Below are positions 25,557 through 33,974 of a stretch of DNA of 64,000 nt, in pieces. The position numbers were made by a program, and so were the translations under genes. A model generated the notes under the pieces. The model was not told the DNA's origin and did not search any database. It worked only from the letters and a program-made list of their open reading frames with translations. The DNA is taken from contig JAXMDA010000001.1 of assembly GCA_046349085.1 (NCBI GenBank), positions 372,001 through 436,000 on the forward strand. Direction: 5' to 3'. Numbering within the stretch: position 1 is the first letter of the stretch; each line of letters starts with the position of its first letter. Source of the stretch: JAJXWB01 sp046349085. GTDB taxonomy: Bacteria; Pseudomonadota; Alphaproteobacteria; Rhizobiales; Beijerinckiaceae.

Positions 25557-26534
25557 CTACGCCGGCGCCTTTCGCGCAAACCGCGCGCGCAGCGACGGCC
25601 ACACGCCGGCCGGCAACAGTAGAATGACGCCGACGACGACGAGGCCGTAGACGAAATAGTGGAAACCCGGAAGAAAGCCGCCGAGCTGGCCACGCAGGAT
25701 TTCGCCGAGCGGCGCAAGCAGAAAGGCGCCGAGCGCGGGGCCGAGCGCAGTGCCGAGGCCGCCGACGGTGGCGAAGAGCACGATCTCGATGGTGAGAACC
25801 GGCGACACGAGCAGATAAGGATCGACGAAGGCGAGATAGCGCGCGTAGATCGTGCCGATGATCGAGGTCAGGACGGCGGAGATGGTCATCGCCAGCGTCT
25901 TGTTGCGCAGGAGGCCGACGCCGATCGCCTGGGCGGCGTTCTCGTTGTCGCGGATCGAGCGCAGGTTGTAGCCGAGCGGCGACGACAGGATCGCGAAATT
26001 CACGAGCACGCAGAGCGCCGCCACAGCCAGCATGATCCAGTAGATTCCGCTGATGCCGCCGAACTGGAAGGCAAGCAGGGCGCCCTGATCCTTCGGCAGG
26101 AAAAGGCCGGAGGCGCCGCCGAGGAATTCGGTGTTCGTGACGTAGATCTCCGCCATTTCCGCGAAGGCCATGGTGATGAGCGCAAAGGAGAGATGGCCGA
26201 GGCGAAAGCGATAGTCGATGAAGGATATGGCAGCGCCCATCGCGGCCGAGACAGCGGCCGCCACGATCATCCCGAGCCACATGTTGACGCCGAGCTTGAC
26301 GAGCAGCGCGCTCGCCAGCATGGCGCCGGCGCCGACGAACAGCGAATGCGCCAGCGATATCTGCCCGGCAATGCCGCCGACGATGTTCCAAGCCGAGGCC
26401 AGCGCAGCATAGACCAGCGTGATGGTCAGGATATGCAGGTAGTAGTTCGGCAGCAGGAAAGGCATGGTCGCCGCCAAGGCGAGCACGATCCAGGGAAGCG
26501 GCGAACGCAGGGTAGGCCAGAAATCGGGGCGCAT
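25557..26534 (-). CDS. livM: HAAT-type ABC transporter permease (LivM-like)
   Basis: This 325-residue inner-membrane permease has many hydrophobic helices (for example WIVLALAATMPFLLPNYYLHI, GQISLAHSLFVGAGAMLASAL). The conserved loop LATVGGLGTALGPALGAFLLAPLGE is typical of LivM. It is the last gene of the leftward livK-G-F-H-M set that follows the bcr genes. It starts one base after the livH stop. Proteins of this family import branched-chain amino acids, amides or aromatic acids. The context suggests benzoate or a similar acid. Confidence 0.88.
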   Translation of the reverse strand: MRPDFWPTLRSPLPWIVLALAATMPFLLPNYYLHILTITLVYAALASAWNIVGGIAGQISLAHSLFVGAGAMLASALLVKLGVNMWLGMIVAAAVSAAMGAAISFIDYRFRLGHLSFALITMAFAEMAEIYVTNTEFLGGASGLFLPKDQGALLAFQFGGISGIYWIMLAVAALCVLVNFAILSSPLGYNLRSIRDNENAAQAIGVGLLRNKTLAMTISAVLTSIIGTIYARYLAFVDPYLLVSPVLTIEIVLFATVGGLGTALGPALGAFLLAPLGEILRGQLGGFLPGFHYFVYGLVVVGVILLLPAGVWPSLRARFARKAPA

Positions 26535-26535
26535 G

Positions 26536-27396
26536 TCAGCTCCTCCACACCAAGCCCTGCGGGCGGAACAGCATGATGGCCACGAAGATGAGATAGGGCA
26601 GCAATTGCCCGAGCGTATGCGTCATGTAGATCGTGCCGATGGCTTCTGCGACGCCGATGACGATGCCGCCGAGCATGATGGCGACAAAATTCGTCATGCC
26701 GCCGAGCACGAACACAAGCAGGGTGATGACGGTGAAGCGCAGGCCCTGCGTCGGCTGGATCGGTAGCCCGGGCAGGAGCAGCGCAGCGGCGATGGCGAGG
26801 ACGCCTACGCCGATCGCAAACGTCATGACCTGAACGCGCCCCACGTCCACGCCCATGAGCGCGGCGGCGCGCGGCTCCTGCTGAACGGCGCGGATCGCGC
26901 GGCCGGTGTCGGTCGACTGCAGCATGACGTAGAGCAATATGGCGAGGGCGAAGGAGACGATGCAGGCGACGAGATGCGCGCCGCGAATGACGACGTCGCC
27001 GACGAGGAACAGCTTCGATTCGATCATCGAGGGAGCGCGCGTCGGCTGCCCGCCGAAAACCATCATCAGTCCGTTCTGGATGAGCAGCGCGACGCCCAGC
27101 GTCAACTGGATCACCATCAGCAATTGCCGGCCGGCGATGGGCTTGATCAGGAACCGGTACACGAGCGCGCCGAGCGCGATCATGATCGGCACGGTAATGA
27201 TGACGGAAATGTACGGGTCCAGCGCGAAGGCGGTGAAGAGCGCAAGGCAGAGATACATGCCGAGCGAGACGAAATCGCCATGCGCGAAATTCACGATGCC
27301 GCTGACGCCGTAGACGAGGCCCATGCCGAGCGCGAGCAGTCCGTAAGCGCTGCCGACAAAGAAGCCCTGCACGAGCGCCTGGAGAAGTTCGTCCAT
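26536..27396 (-). CDS. livH: HAAT-type ABC transporter permease (LivH-like)
   Basis: This 286-residue permease begins LLQALVQGFFVGSAYGLLALGMGLVYGVSGIVNFAHGDFVSLG, the classic LivH N-terminus. It carries FVLGGMTNFVAIMLGGIVIG in the transmission-loop region. It pairs with LivM to form the membrane channel. Neighbouring spacing is one base on each side (livF and livM), so the genes are tightly co-translated. The substrate is inferred only from proximity to the benzoyl-CoA genes. Confidence 0.9.
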   Translation of the reverse strand: MDELLQALVQGFFVGSAYGLLALGMGLVYGVSGIVNFAHGDFVSLGMYLCLALFTAFALDPYISVIITVPIMIALGALVYRFLIKPIAGRQLLMVIQLTLGVALLIQNGLMMVFGGQPTRAPSMIESKLFLVGDVVIRGAHLVACIVSFALAILLYVMLQSTDTGRAIRAVQQEPRAAALMGVDVGRVQVMTFAIGVGVLAIAAALLLPGLPIQPTQGLRFTVITLLVFVLGGMTNFVAIMLGGIVIGVAEAIGTIYMTHTLGQLLPYLIFVAIMLFRPQGLVWRS

Positions 27397-27397
27397 C

Positions 27398-28102
27398 TCA
27401 CATCCCCAGGTAGGCGGCGCGTGTGCGCGGGTCTTCGGCGACGGTCGCGGACGGCCCCTCGACCGCGACGACGCCGCGCTCCAGCACGTAGCAGCGGTCG
27501 GCGTGTCGCACGGTCAACGACAGGTTCTGCTCGACCAGCAGGATGGTCATGCCTTCGGCGTGCAGCCTGTCGATGATCTCGAAAATGAACTGCACGAAAA
27601 GCGGCGACAGGCCGAGCGAGGGTTCGTCCAGCATCAACAGGCGCGCGCCGGCCATGAGTCCACGTCCGATCGCCACCATCTGCTGTTCGCCGCCGCTCAA
27701 CGTGCCGGCGAGCTGGCCGAGACGCTCGCCGAGGCGCGGAAAGAGCGAAACGACGTGGTCCATATTTCCCGCGCGTTCCGGCCGCGCCTTGCGATTGTAA
27801 CCGCCGAGCAGCAGGTTCTCGCGGACGCTCATCTGCGGAAAGACGAGACGGCCCTCGGGCACCTGCACGAGGCCGAGTTCGACGCGACGCTGCGCGGCGA
27901 CCTTCGATATGTCCTCGCCATCGAACATCAGGCGGCCGGACATGATCGGAACCGTGCCCGAGATGACGTTGATGAGCGTCGACTTGCCGGCGTTGTTGGC
28001 GCCGAGCAGGCCGACGAGCTCGCCGCGCCCGACATTGATCGACACGTCGCGCAGGACGGGGACGCCGTCGTAGCCAGCGGTGACGCCCTGCATCTCAAGC
28101 AT
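27398..28102 (-). CDS. livF: HAAT-type ABC transporter ATPase (LivF-like)
   Basis: This 234-residue ATPase has Walker A GANNAGKST (an Asn replaces the usual Gly of GANGAGKST), signature LSGGEQQMVAIGRGL and Walker B LLMLDEPSLGLSP. It ends DPRTRAAYLGM, as LivF proteins do. It overlaps the livG stop by 8 bases. With LivG it powers uptake by the LivHM channel. Confidence 0.9.
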   Translation of the reverse strand: MLEMQGVTAGYDGVPVLRDVSINVGRGELVGLLGANNAGKSTLINVISGTVPIMSGRLMFDGEDISKVAAQRRVELGLVQVPEGRLVFPQMSVRENLLLGGYNRKARPERAGNMDHVVSLFPRLGERLGQLAGTLSGGEQQMVAIGRGLMAGARLLMLDEPSLGLSPLFVQFIFEIIDRLHAEGMTILLVEQNLSLTVRHADRCYVLERGVVAVEGPSATVAEDPRTRAAYLGM

Positions 28103-28814
28103 CGATGTGATCCCCGAAATAAGCGTCCTTCACGGCCTTGTCCTCGAGGATCTGCTGCGGCGTTCCCTCCGCGATCTTGGCGCCGAAATTGAGCACGATC
28201 ATGCGATGGGCGGCGCGCATGATGACGGGCATGACATGTTCGATCATGACGATGGTGACGCCCTGCGCATTGAGTTCACGCACCACGGCGAGCGGCGCTT
28301 CGGTCTCGGCGAGGGTCAGGCCGGCCATGACCTCGTCCAGCAGGATGAGCCGCGGGTCCGTCGCCACGCATTTGGCGACTTCCAGAAGCTTCTTGTCTTG
28401 CAGCGAGAGCTGTTTCGGCGTCAGCAACTCCTTGCCGGAGAGGCCGACGCGCGCGAGGATCAGCGCGGCATAGTCGATCGCCTCGCGCAGCGGGCGGCGC
28501 ACGAGCGCCGCCGTCGTCACGACATCCAGCGTCGACATGTCGGCGAAGGTCTGCACGATCTGGAAGGAACGCACGAGGCCATCCTTAACCAGCAGATGCG
28601 GCGGCGTGCCGACGATCGAACGGCCCTCGAACCGGACATCGCCGGCCGATGGCGGCAAGAAGCCGGAGATCAGGCCGAACAGCGTCGTCTTGCCGGCGCC
28701 GTTCGGTCCGATGATGCCGAGAATTTCGCCCTTCTCGACGCTGAACGAAACGGAATCGACGGCGACCAGGCCGCCAAACCGTTTTGTCGCGCCTTCGACT
28801 TCGAGGATCGCCAA
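28095..28814 (-). CDS. livG: HAAT-type ABC transporter ATPase (LivG-like)
   Basis: This 239-residue ATPase has Walker A GPNGAGKTTLFGLISG, a shortened signature region around KQLSLQDKKLLEVAKCVATD and Walker B LILLDEVMAGL. The signature motif deviates from the usual LSGGQ, reading LSLQD, and the Walker B is followed by V rather than P; both variants occur in some LivG proteins. It lies 40 bases after the binding-protein gene and overlaps livF by 8 bases. Confidence 0.88.
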   Translation of the reverse strand: MAILEVEGATKRFGGLVAVDSVSFSVEKGEILGIIGPNGAGKTTLFGLISGFLPPSAGDVRFEGRSIVGTPPHLLVKDGLVRSFQIVQTFADMSTLDVVTTAALVRRPLREAIDYAALILARVGLSGKELLTPKQLSLQDKKLLEVAKCVATDPRLILLDEVMAGLTLAETEAPLAVVRELNAQGVTIVMIEHVMPVIMRAAHRMIVLNFGAKIAEGTPQQILEDKAVKDAYFGDHIDA

Positions 28815-28854
28815 GACCCCTCCCCTGCCCGCTGCGTTTCTTGTCTTTATCCGT

Positions 28855-30096
28855 TCAGGCGCGCGGGCGCGGCTGCGCGTTGGCGAACTGCTCGGGGAAC
28901 AGAACCTGCTGGCTCTGGTCCTCCATCCATTGCACGAAGAAGGCCGAGCCGTCCTCGAGCAGCCGGTCTTCCGCGAATTTCACGCCGGCGGGCTTGGCGA
29001 CATAGAGGTCGGGATCGCCGTACTTGATGTCGACCTTCTTGAACCCTTCGAGAAGCGCCTTCTTGTCGCGCGAACCCGCGGCTTCAATCGCCCGTTGAAG
29101 GACGCGCGCCGCCTGTGCGGACTGCATCGCCGCCTGGCCGATGCGCTGAAGCTTCGCCTGATCACGCAGCTCCGTCACGATCGCCTGCATCGACGGCATC
29201 TTCGCCGAAGGGCTGAAGCCGGTCATGGCGAACAAATTGCGGGTCAAAACCGCCTTGGCGATATCGGGCGACAGGTCGCGCCACAGCGAGAGATCGCTGT
29301 AGCCGCCGGTGCCGCCGGCGAAGATCGAACCGTGATAGTTGAGATTGTAGCGCGCCTGATGCAGCAGCAGGCCATCGCGCGGCGTCACGAGGCCCAGCGC
29401 CAGATCGGGCTTGGCGGAACGGATGCGGATCATCGCCGCGGTCTGGTCCTGCGCCTTGGTGTCGAGCGGCGCCTCCTCGAGCGTCTTGAAGCCCGCGTCT
29501 CCCATGCGCTTCAGCAGGTGCTTGTTCACCTGCTGGCCCGCCTCGTAGTTCGAATAGCAGGGCGACCAGGTCTTGATCGCAAATCCGTTCTTGTCGCGCA
29601 GCCAGATGGCGAAATCGGCCATCGTCTTGGCGTAGCCGCGGTCGTAGTCGTAGCCGAGCGTATAGAGCCACGGCGATTTCGAGCCGCCGGCCCAGACCGA
29701 GAGGCAGGGCGTCTGCAATTCGTCGAGCACGGGCGAGATGGCGAGCATTTGCGAGGACAGCATCGTGCCCGTCAGCAGATCGACCTTTTCCTCCGTCACG
29801 AGGCGACGCACTTCGGTCGCGCATCGCGCCGGCTGGCTCGTATCGTCGGCGAAGACCAGTTCGATCCTGGCGCCGCCGAGGCTCTTGACGCCGCCGCCCT
29901 GATTGATCTTCTCGATCACGTAGCGAAAGGCCGGGTCGCCTTCCTGGGCATAGGCGGCGTACGAGCCGCTCATGGAATTGATGACGCCGACTTTGATCGG
30001 CGCCTCGGCCGCGCCGGCGCGCTGGACATAGGGCGAGGCGACGGCGCCGAGCGCAGCCGCGGAGGCTCCCGCCGTAAAGGCGCGACGATTGAGCAT
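28855..30096 (-). CDS. HAAT-type periplasmic substrate-binding protein
   Basis: This 413-residue periplasmic binding protein (Peripla_BP_6/LivK type) begins MLNRRAFTAGASAAALGAVASP, a twin-arginine-like signal with cleavage near RAGAAEA. PIKVGVINSMSGSYAAYAQEG is the usual mature N-terminus. The frame is open upstream, but the ATG at 30096 gives the signal peptide and follows a GGGAG site. It is the first gene of the transporter set, 133 bases after the ferredoxin gene. Binding of benzoate or a related aromatic acid is inferred from context. Confidence 0.88.
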   Translation of the reverse strand: MLNRRAFTAGASAAALGAVASPYVQRAGAAEAPIKVGVINSMSGSYAAYAQEGDPAFRYVIEKINQGGGVKSLGGARIELVFADDTSQPARCATEVRRLVTEEKVDLLTGTMLSSQMLAISPVLDELQTPCLSVWAGGSKSPWLYTLGYDYDRGYAKTMADFAIWLRDKNGFAIKTWSPCYSNYEAGQQVNKHLLKRMGDAGFKTLEEAPLDTKAQDQTAAMIRIRSAKPDLALGLVTPRDGLLLHQARYNLNYHGSIFAGGTGGYSDLSLWRDLSPDIAKAVLTRNLFAMTGFSPSAKMPSMQAIVTELRDQAKLQRIGQAAMQSAQAARVLQRAIEAAGSRDKKALLEGFKKVDIKYGDPDLYVAKPAGVKFAEDRLLEDGSAFFVQWMEDQSQQVLFPEQFANAQPRPRA

Positions 30097-30157
30097 GAGC
30101 GTCTCCCGTTTCGATGCGCGAAACGCGCGTCGTTGATTTCGGCAGACGATGCGAGAT

Positions 30158-30187
30158 CGCCCGAGCGAGATCAAGCCCGCTCGGGCG
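30158..30187. promoter_or_regulatory. Stable stem-loop between ferredoxin and transporter genes
   Basis: A perfect 10-base stem pairs CGCCCGAGCG (30158-30167) with CGCTCGGGCG (30178-30187) around a 10-base loop. Read leftward, in the direction of both flanking genes, no T-run follows, so it is not a standard terminator. It may attenuate or stabilise the mRNA at the border of the bcr genes and the transporter. Confidence 0.5.
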
Positions 30188-30229
30188 TTGTTTTGAAATA
30201 AGCTGTGGCTGCGCAGGAGCGGCGGGCGC

Positions 30230-30475
30230 TCAGGAATGCAACTGGTCGTACTTGTCCTGCAGCTCTTCCGGGCTCTCCTCCCAATCGGGATTGGCGACGA
30301 TGCAGGCGGCCGGGCAGACAAGGCGGCACTGCGGCTCGTCGGCGGCCCCGACGCATTCCGTGCATTTCATCGGATCGATGATGTAGATCGGATCGCCGGA
30401 GGAAATCGCCTCGTTCGGACAGGCCGGCTTGCAGGCGTCGCAGGCGGTGCAGTCTTCGTTGATGAGCAGGGCCAT
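30230..30475 (-). CDS. Dicluster 2[4Fe-4S] ferredoxin, electron donor to benzoyl-CoA reductase
   Basis: This 81-residue ferredoxin has the first cluster motif CTACDACKPACP and the second CTECVGAADEPQCRLVCP, whose long insertion is typical of Allochromatium-type ferredoxins. Such proteins carry two low-potential clusters and donate electrons to benzoyl-CoA reductase in Thauera and Rhodopseudomonas. The start MALLINEDCTACD at 30475 is the family N-terminus; the open frame further upstream is ignored. It sits 23 bases after bcrD in the same transcription unit. KorAB, encoded divergently, probably re-reduces it. Confidence 0.9.
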   Translation of the reverse strand: MALLINEDCTACDACKPACPNEAISSGDPIYIIDPMKCTECVGAADEPQCRLVCPAACIVANPDWEESPEELQDKYDQLHS

Positions 30476-30498
30476 GGGGTCAATTCTCCCGTCGTCGT

Positions 30499-31332
30499 TC
30501 AGGCGGCTTCGGCATGCCGCGCGAGTTTTTCGTGGCGGAACGCGCCCCAGAGCGCTGCGCCGATCGCGCCGGCGAATATCGCGTCCGGGTGAGATTCGAT
30601 GGGCGCCGCCACCTTCTCGCGCGCCAGCGCTTCCTTCATGGCTTCGACGAGACCGGCGTCGAGCGCCAGGCCGCCGGTCATCTGGATCACGCCGTCGAGG
30701 CCGCCGATGGTCTTGAGCAGCTTGGCGAGGCGGTCGGCCATCGATTCGTGAATGCCCTTGAGAATGTTCGGGGCGGTGATGCCGCGCGACACCATGTTGA
30801 TGACGTCCGTTTCCGCCAGCACCGCGCAGATGCCGGAGACCTTTTCGGGATTGTCGGCCTGTTTGGACAGCGAGCCGATTTCGTCCTGGGCGATGCCGAG
30901 GTAGCGCGCGATATTCTCCAGGAACTGGCCGGAGCCGGACGCGCACTGGCTGGTCATCTTGTAGTTGAGCACCTTGCCGCGCTGGTCCATGCGGATGGCG
31001 CGGCCGTGCAAGGCGCCAGTATCGAGGGCGACGCGCGCCTCCGGTTGCAGATAGACGGCGCCGCGCGCATGCGTGGTCATCGAATAGAAGTGACCCGTAT
31101 GAAACTCGAGCGCCTCGCCCTCGCCCGTCGTCGCGCAATAGGCGACGTCGGCGCGCTTCAGGCCGAGCCCGCTCAGCGTATCGTCATAGAGCTGCGCAGA
31201 CAGGACCAGCGGATCGCGCTGGCGCAGGCGCTCGACGCGCTTGGCGAGACACGTCTCCTTGCCCTCCGACACGTCAAAGACGGCGACCTTGATCGCGCCC
31301 GTTCCAACGTCGATGCCCGATGTGATCGGCAT
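30499..31332 (-). CDS. bcrD: Benzoyl-CoA reductase subunit D (ATPase module)
   Basis: This 277-residue ASKHA-fold subunit pairs with BcrA to hydrolyse ATP and drive electrons to the active site. It has the phosphate loop SGIDVGTGAIKVAVFD, TSQCASGSGQFLENIARYLG with Cys130, VSGICAVLAETD with Cys169 and TGGLALDAGLVEA. The two Cys match those that, with the pair in BcrA, hold the bridging [4Fe-4S] cluster. The start at 31332 follows GAGGGAGGG. It lies 11 bases after bcrA and 23 before the ferredoxin gene, giving the Thauera order C-B-A-D. Confidence 0.93.
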   Translation of the reverse strand: MPITSGIDVGTGAIKVAVFDVSEGKETCLAKRVERLRQRDPLVLSAQLYDDTLSGLGLKRADVAYCATTGEGEALEFHTGHFYSMTTHARGAVYLQPEARVALDTGALHGRAIRMDQRGKVLNYKMTSQCASGSGQFLENIARYLGIAQDEIGSLSKQADNPEKVSGICAVLAETDVINMVSRGITAPNILKGIHESMADRLAKLLKTIGGLDGVIQMTGGLALDAGLVEAMKEALAREKVAAPIESHPDAIFAGAIGAALWGAFRHEKLARHAEAA

Positions 31333-31343
31333 GAAACCCTCCC

Positions 31344-32657
31344 TCAGGCCATGACCGCGCGACGCGCGAATTCGGACGCGCCGAGCGCGCCGGTGTAGAT
31401 GGAGTCCGGATCGATGTTGATCGTCACCTCTCCGTAATTCTCCTTCAGCAGCTTGCGCAATTCGCGCACCGCCGCCTCGTTCTTGGCGACGCCGCCGGTG
31501 AAGGTGAATTCGTTGGTGACGCCGCCGGAGCGCGAGATGATCGAAATCGCGCGCAGGATGATCGCGCGGTGAAGACCCGCGAGAATGTCCTCGCGCTTCT
31601 CGCCGAGCGACAGGCGGTCGCGCAACTCGGCGCCTGCGAACACCGTGCAGGTCGAATTGATGCGCGCCGGCCGGTTGGACTGCATGGCGAGAGGGCCGAG
31701 CTCGTGCAGGCCCATGTTCATCTCGTCCGCGATATAGCCGAGATAACGGCCGCAGCCCGCAGCGCAGCGGTCGTTCATCTGGAAGTTTTCGACGATGCCG
31801 TGCTCGTCGATCTGGATGCCCTTGGTGTCCTGCCCGCCGATGTCGAGCACGGTGCGCGTCCTGGGATACATCATGTGCGCGCCGAGGCCGTGACACAGGA
31901 TCTCGGAACGGATGTGCTCCTTCGAGAACGGCAGGGTCACGCGGCCGTAGCCGGTGCCGACGAGATAGGTCTCCTCGAGCTCGACGCCGAGCGTCCTCTC
32001 GATGACATCGGCGACGTCCTTCTCGCCGTCGATGACGTGCGGGTCGTTTTCCAGCACGCGTCCCATGGCGCGACGGAACTTCTCCGAAAGGTCTCCGCCG
32101 GGCGGCCGGTTCTCGACTTCGATGATCGACTTGTCGTAGGCGTTGAGCAGCACGTCGTGCGGCACGCCAGCTTCCTTCGCCACATTTTCGGCATGCGCGT
32201 GGAAGCGCGAGCCGGCGATGTCGCGGAAGAAGTCGGACTTGCGCTTGGCGCCGGGCGCATAGAGGTCCGGCGCTTCCTGACGCAAGCGACGGAAGACTTC
32301 CGACAGCGCTTCCCGCAGGCCGCTGGCGAGCGCGGCAAAACGCTCTCCCTTCAACTGCCCGTTGCAGGTTTCCTCGAGATCATCGAGCTGTTCGAGGAAT
32401 TGCACGAGGCGGAAGTTGCGCTCCAGCGCGCCGAGGAAGTCCTGCACGCGCTCATGGCCGGGGTCGGCCGCGTGCAGCGCGCGGCGGAACAGGGTGAAGC
32501 GCCCGTCGATGCGCGCCTCCTCGCTCGCCACGCGCGCCGCCGTTCCGTAGTTGGAGCGCGAGTTGGTGATGCCGCGGCCGATGACGTCGCGGTTCTCGTC
32601 GAGCAGGACCGCCTTGGTGGTGGTCGAGCCGAGATCGATGCCGATAAAGGTGCGCAT
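31344..32657 (-). CDS. bcrA: Benzoyl-CoA reductase subunit A (ATPase module)
   Basis: This 437-residue subunit is the larger ASKHA ATPase of the class I benzoyl-CoA reductase. Motifs are FIGIDLGSTTTKAVLLDE at the N-terminus, VLDIGGQDTKGIQ near 270, NDRCAAGCGRYLG (Cys298), NSTCTVFAGAE (Cys337) and FTGGVAKNEAAV. An insertion of about 150 residues relative to BcrD (roughly 60-215) is normal for BcrA. GAGGAG precedes the start. It is 9 bases after bcrB. The enzyme is oxygen-sensitive and acts in the cytoplasm. Confidence 0.94.
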   Translation of the reverse strand: MRTFIGIDLGSTTTKAVLLDENRDVIGRGITNSRSNYGTAARVASEEARIDGRFTLFRRALHAADPGHERVQDFLGALERNFRLVQFLEQLDDLEETCNGQLKGERFAALASGLREALSEVFRRLRQEAPDLYAPGAKRKSDFFRDIAGSRFHAHAENVAKEAGVPHDVLLNAYDKSIIEVENRPPGGDLSEKFRRAMGRVLENDPHVIDGEKDVADVIERTLGVELEETYLVGTGYGRVTLPFSKEHIRSEILCHGLGAHMMYPRTRTVLDIGGQDTKGIQIDEHGIVENFQMNDRCAAGCGRYLGYIADEMNMGLHELGPLAMQSNRPARINSTCTVFAGAELRDRLSLGEKREDILAGLHRAIILRAISIISRSGGVTNEFTFTGGVAKNEAAVRELRKLLKENYGEVTINIDPDSIYTGALGASEFARRAVMA

Positions 32658-32666
32658 GATGTCTCC

Positions 32667-33974
32667 TCAGGCGGCGCGCGCGCCGGCGCGCTTCTGCTCG
32701 ACCATCTGGAAATAGCTTTCCAGGCGGTTCTTGACGTTGGCGGCGGAGAAGTAGCGGGGGTCCACCAGATCCGTCTCGATGAAGGCCGCCGGCTTGCCGG
32801 TGCGCTTCTCGACCTCGCGCATGATGAGCAATTGTCCGGCCGAGAACGAATTGCAGCTCTTGATCGAGTTGATCAGCAGGCCGTCCGCCTCGTACTCGTT
32901 CACATAGTTCTCGAGCATGTCGACACGCATCGGCAGGTTCCGGTTCGTGTAGACGTTGAGGCAATATTCGGCGAGCGTCTCCAGCGGCTGGTCCGGATTG
33001 TGGCGGAAGCCGAAATCGTAGGTGCCGCCGACCTTGGTGTAGCTGGACGCCACGACGACCGCGCCCTCGTCGTAGAACATCTTCCAGAACTGCCGGAAGT
33101 TGGTGTAGTTCGGCGGTCCCTCCACGACGAGCCGATAACGTTCTTTCGGCATGTCGCCTTCGGGCGTCACCGGACCCTTGCCCAGGCGGACGCGCTCCTC
33201 GACCTCTTCGCGCAGGAAGCGGTAGTAGTCGATCGCCTCATCCGTGCCGCGGAAGGCGCCGAAGATCGGCCCGATGTAGTAGATGCCGCCGAAATAGGCG
33301 TCGATCGGCGAGGGCTTGTTCTTGGCCGCCTGCAGCACCGCGACCAGATCGTCCTCGGCCTTGGCGGACTTCTTCAGATATTCGCGCAGGCGATCGATGT
33401 CGAACTTGACGCCCGACACCTTCTCGAGCTTCGGGATCACGTCCTGTTTGAGCTGCTTCACCATATAGGTGATCATGTCCTTGGTGATCTTGCCGTCCGC
33501 CATGTACGGCGTCTGGAACATGATCGTCTCGCAGCCGTACTCCTTGCGCAGCAGCTCGAACCACTTCATGAAGGTGAAGCAGCCGGTGTAGGAGAGCAGC
33601 AATACGTCGGGGTCGGGCAGTCTCTTGCCGTTCGGGCCGATATTGCCTTTCGCCATCATGCCGATGTCGGACTTGACGTAGGTGCAGACGTCTTCCGAAT
33701 GCCCCTGCTTTTCCGCTTCCATCACATAGGCGCCGCTCTGGCGGCGCAGGCCGTTCTGGATGGCGTTGACCTCGGGCAGATTGTTGACGAGGTCGAAGCA
33801 CATCAGCAATTCGTTGAGATTGCCGGGCACGAAAGTCGCCGCCACCTTGGCGCCGGTTTCCTTCGCGGAGGCGAGACGGTCGTAATGACCGTTCATCATC
33901 TCCTTCTGCTTCGTCATCGAGGCGTCCTTGATGGCGTCAGCAGGTTTGGCCTTGGGCCGCGCGATGACTGTCAT
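32667..33974 (-). CDS. bcrB: Benzoyl-CoA reductase subunit B (catalytic module)
   Basis: This 435-residue HgdB-family subunit forms, with BcrC, the module that binds benzoyl-CoA and iron-sulfur clusters and reduces the ring to the 1,5-diene. Cys-containing segments LLSYTGCFTFMKW, SIKSCNSFSAGQLL and the KEYGCETIMFQTP region are visible. The open frame runs far upstream into bcrC, but the ATG at 33974 (MTVIARPKAKPADAIKD) overlaps the bcrC stop by ATGA, the expected coupled start. Confidence 0.94.
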   Translation of the reverse strand: MTVIARPKAKPADAIKDASMTKQKEMMNGHYDRLASAKETGAKVAATFVPGNLNELLMCFDLVNNLPEVNAIQNGLRRQSGAYVMEAEKQGHSEDVCTYVKSDIGMMAKGNIGPNGKRLPDPDVLLLSYTGCFTFMKWFELLRKEYGCETIMFQTPYMADGKITKDMITYMVKQLKQDVIPKLEKVSGVKFDIDRLREYLKKSAKAEDDLVAVLQAAKNKPSPIDAYFGGIYYIGPIFGAFRGTDEAIDYYRFLREEVEERVRLGKGPVTPEGDMPKERYRLVVEGPPNYTNFRQFWKMFYDEGAVVVASSYTKVGGTYDFGFRHNPDQPLETLAEYCLNVYTNRNLPMRVDMLENYVNEYEADGLLINSIKSCNSFSAGQLLIMREVEKRTGKPAAFIETDLVDPRYFSAANVKNRLESYFQMVEQKRAGARAA

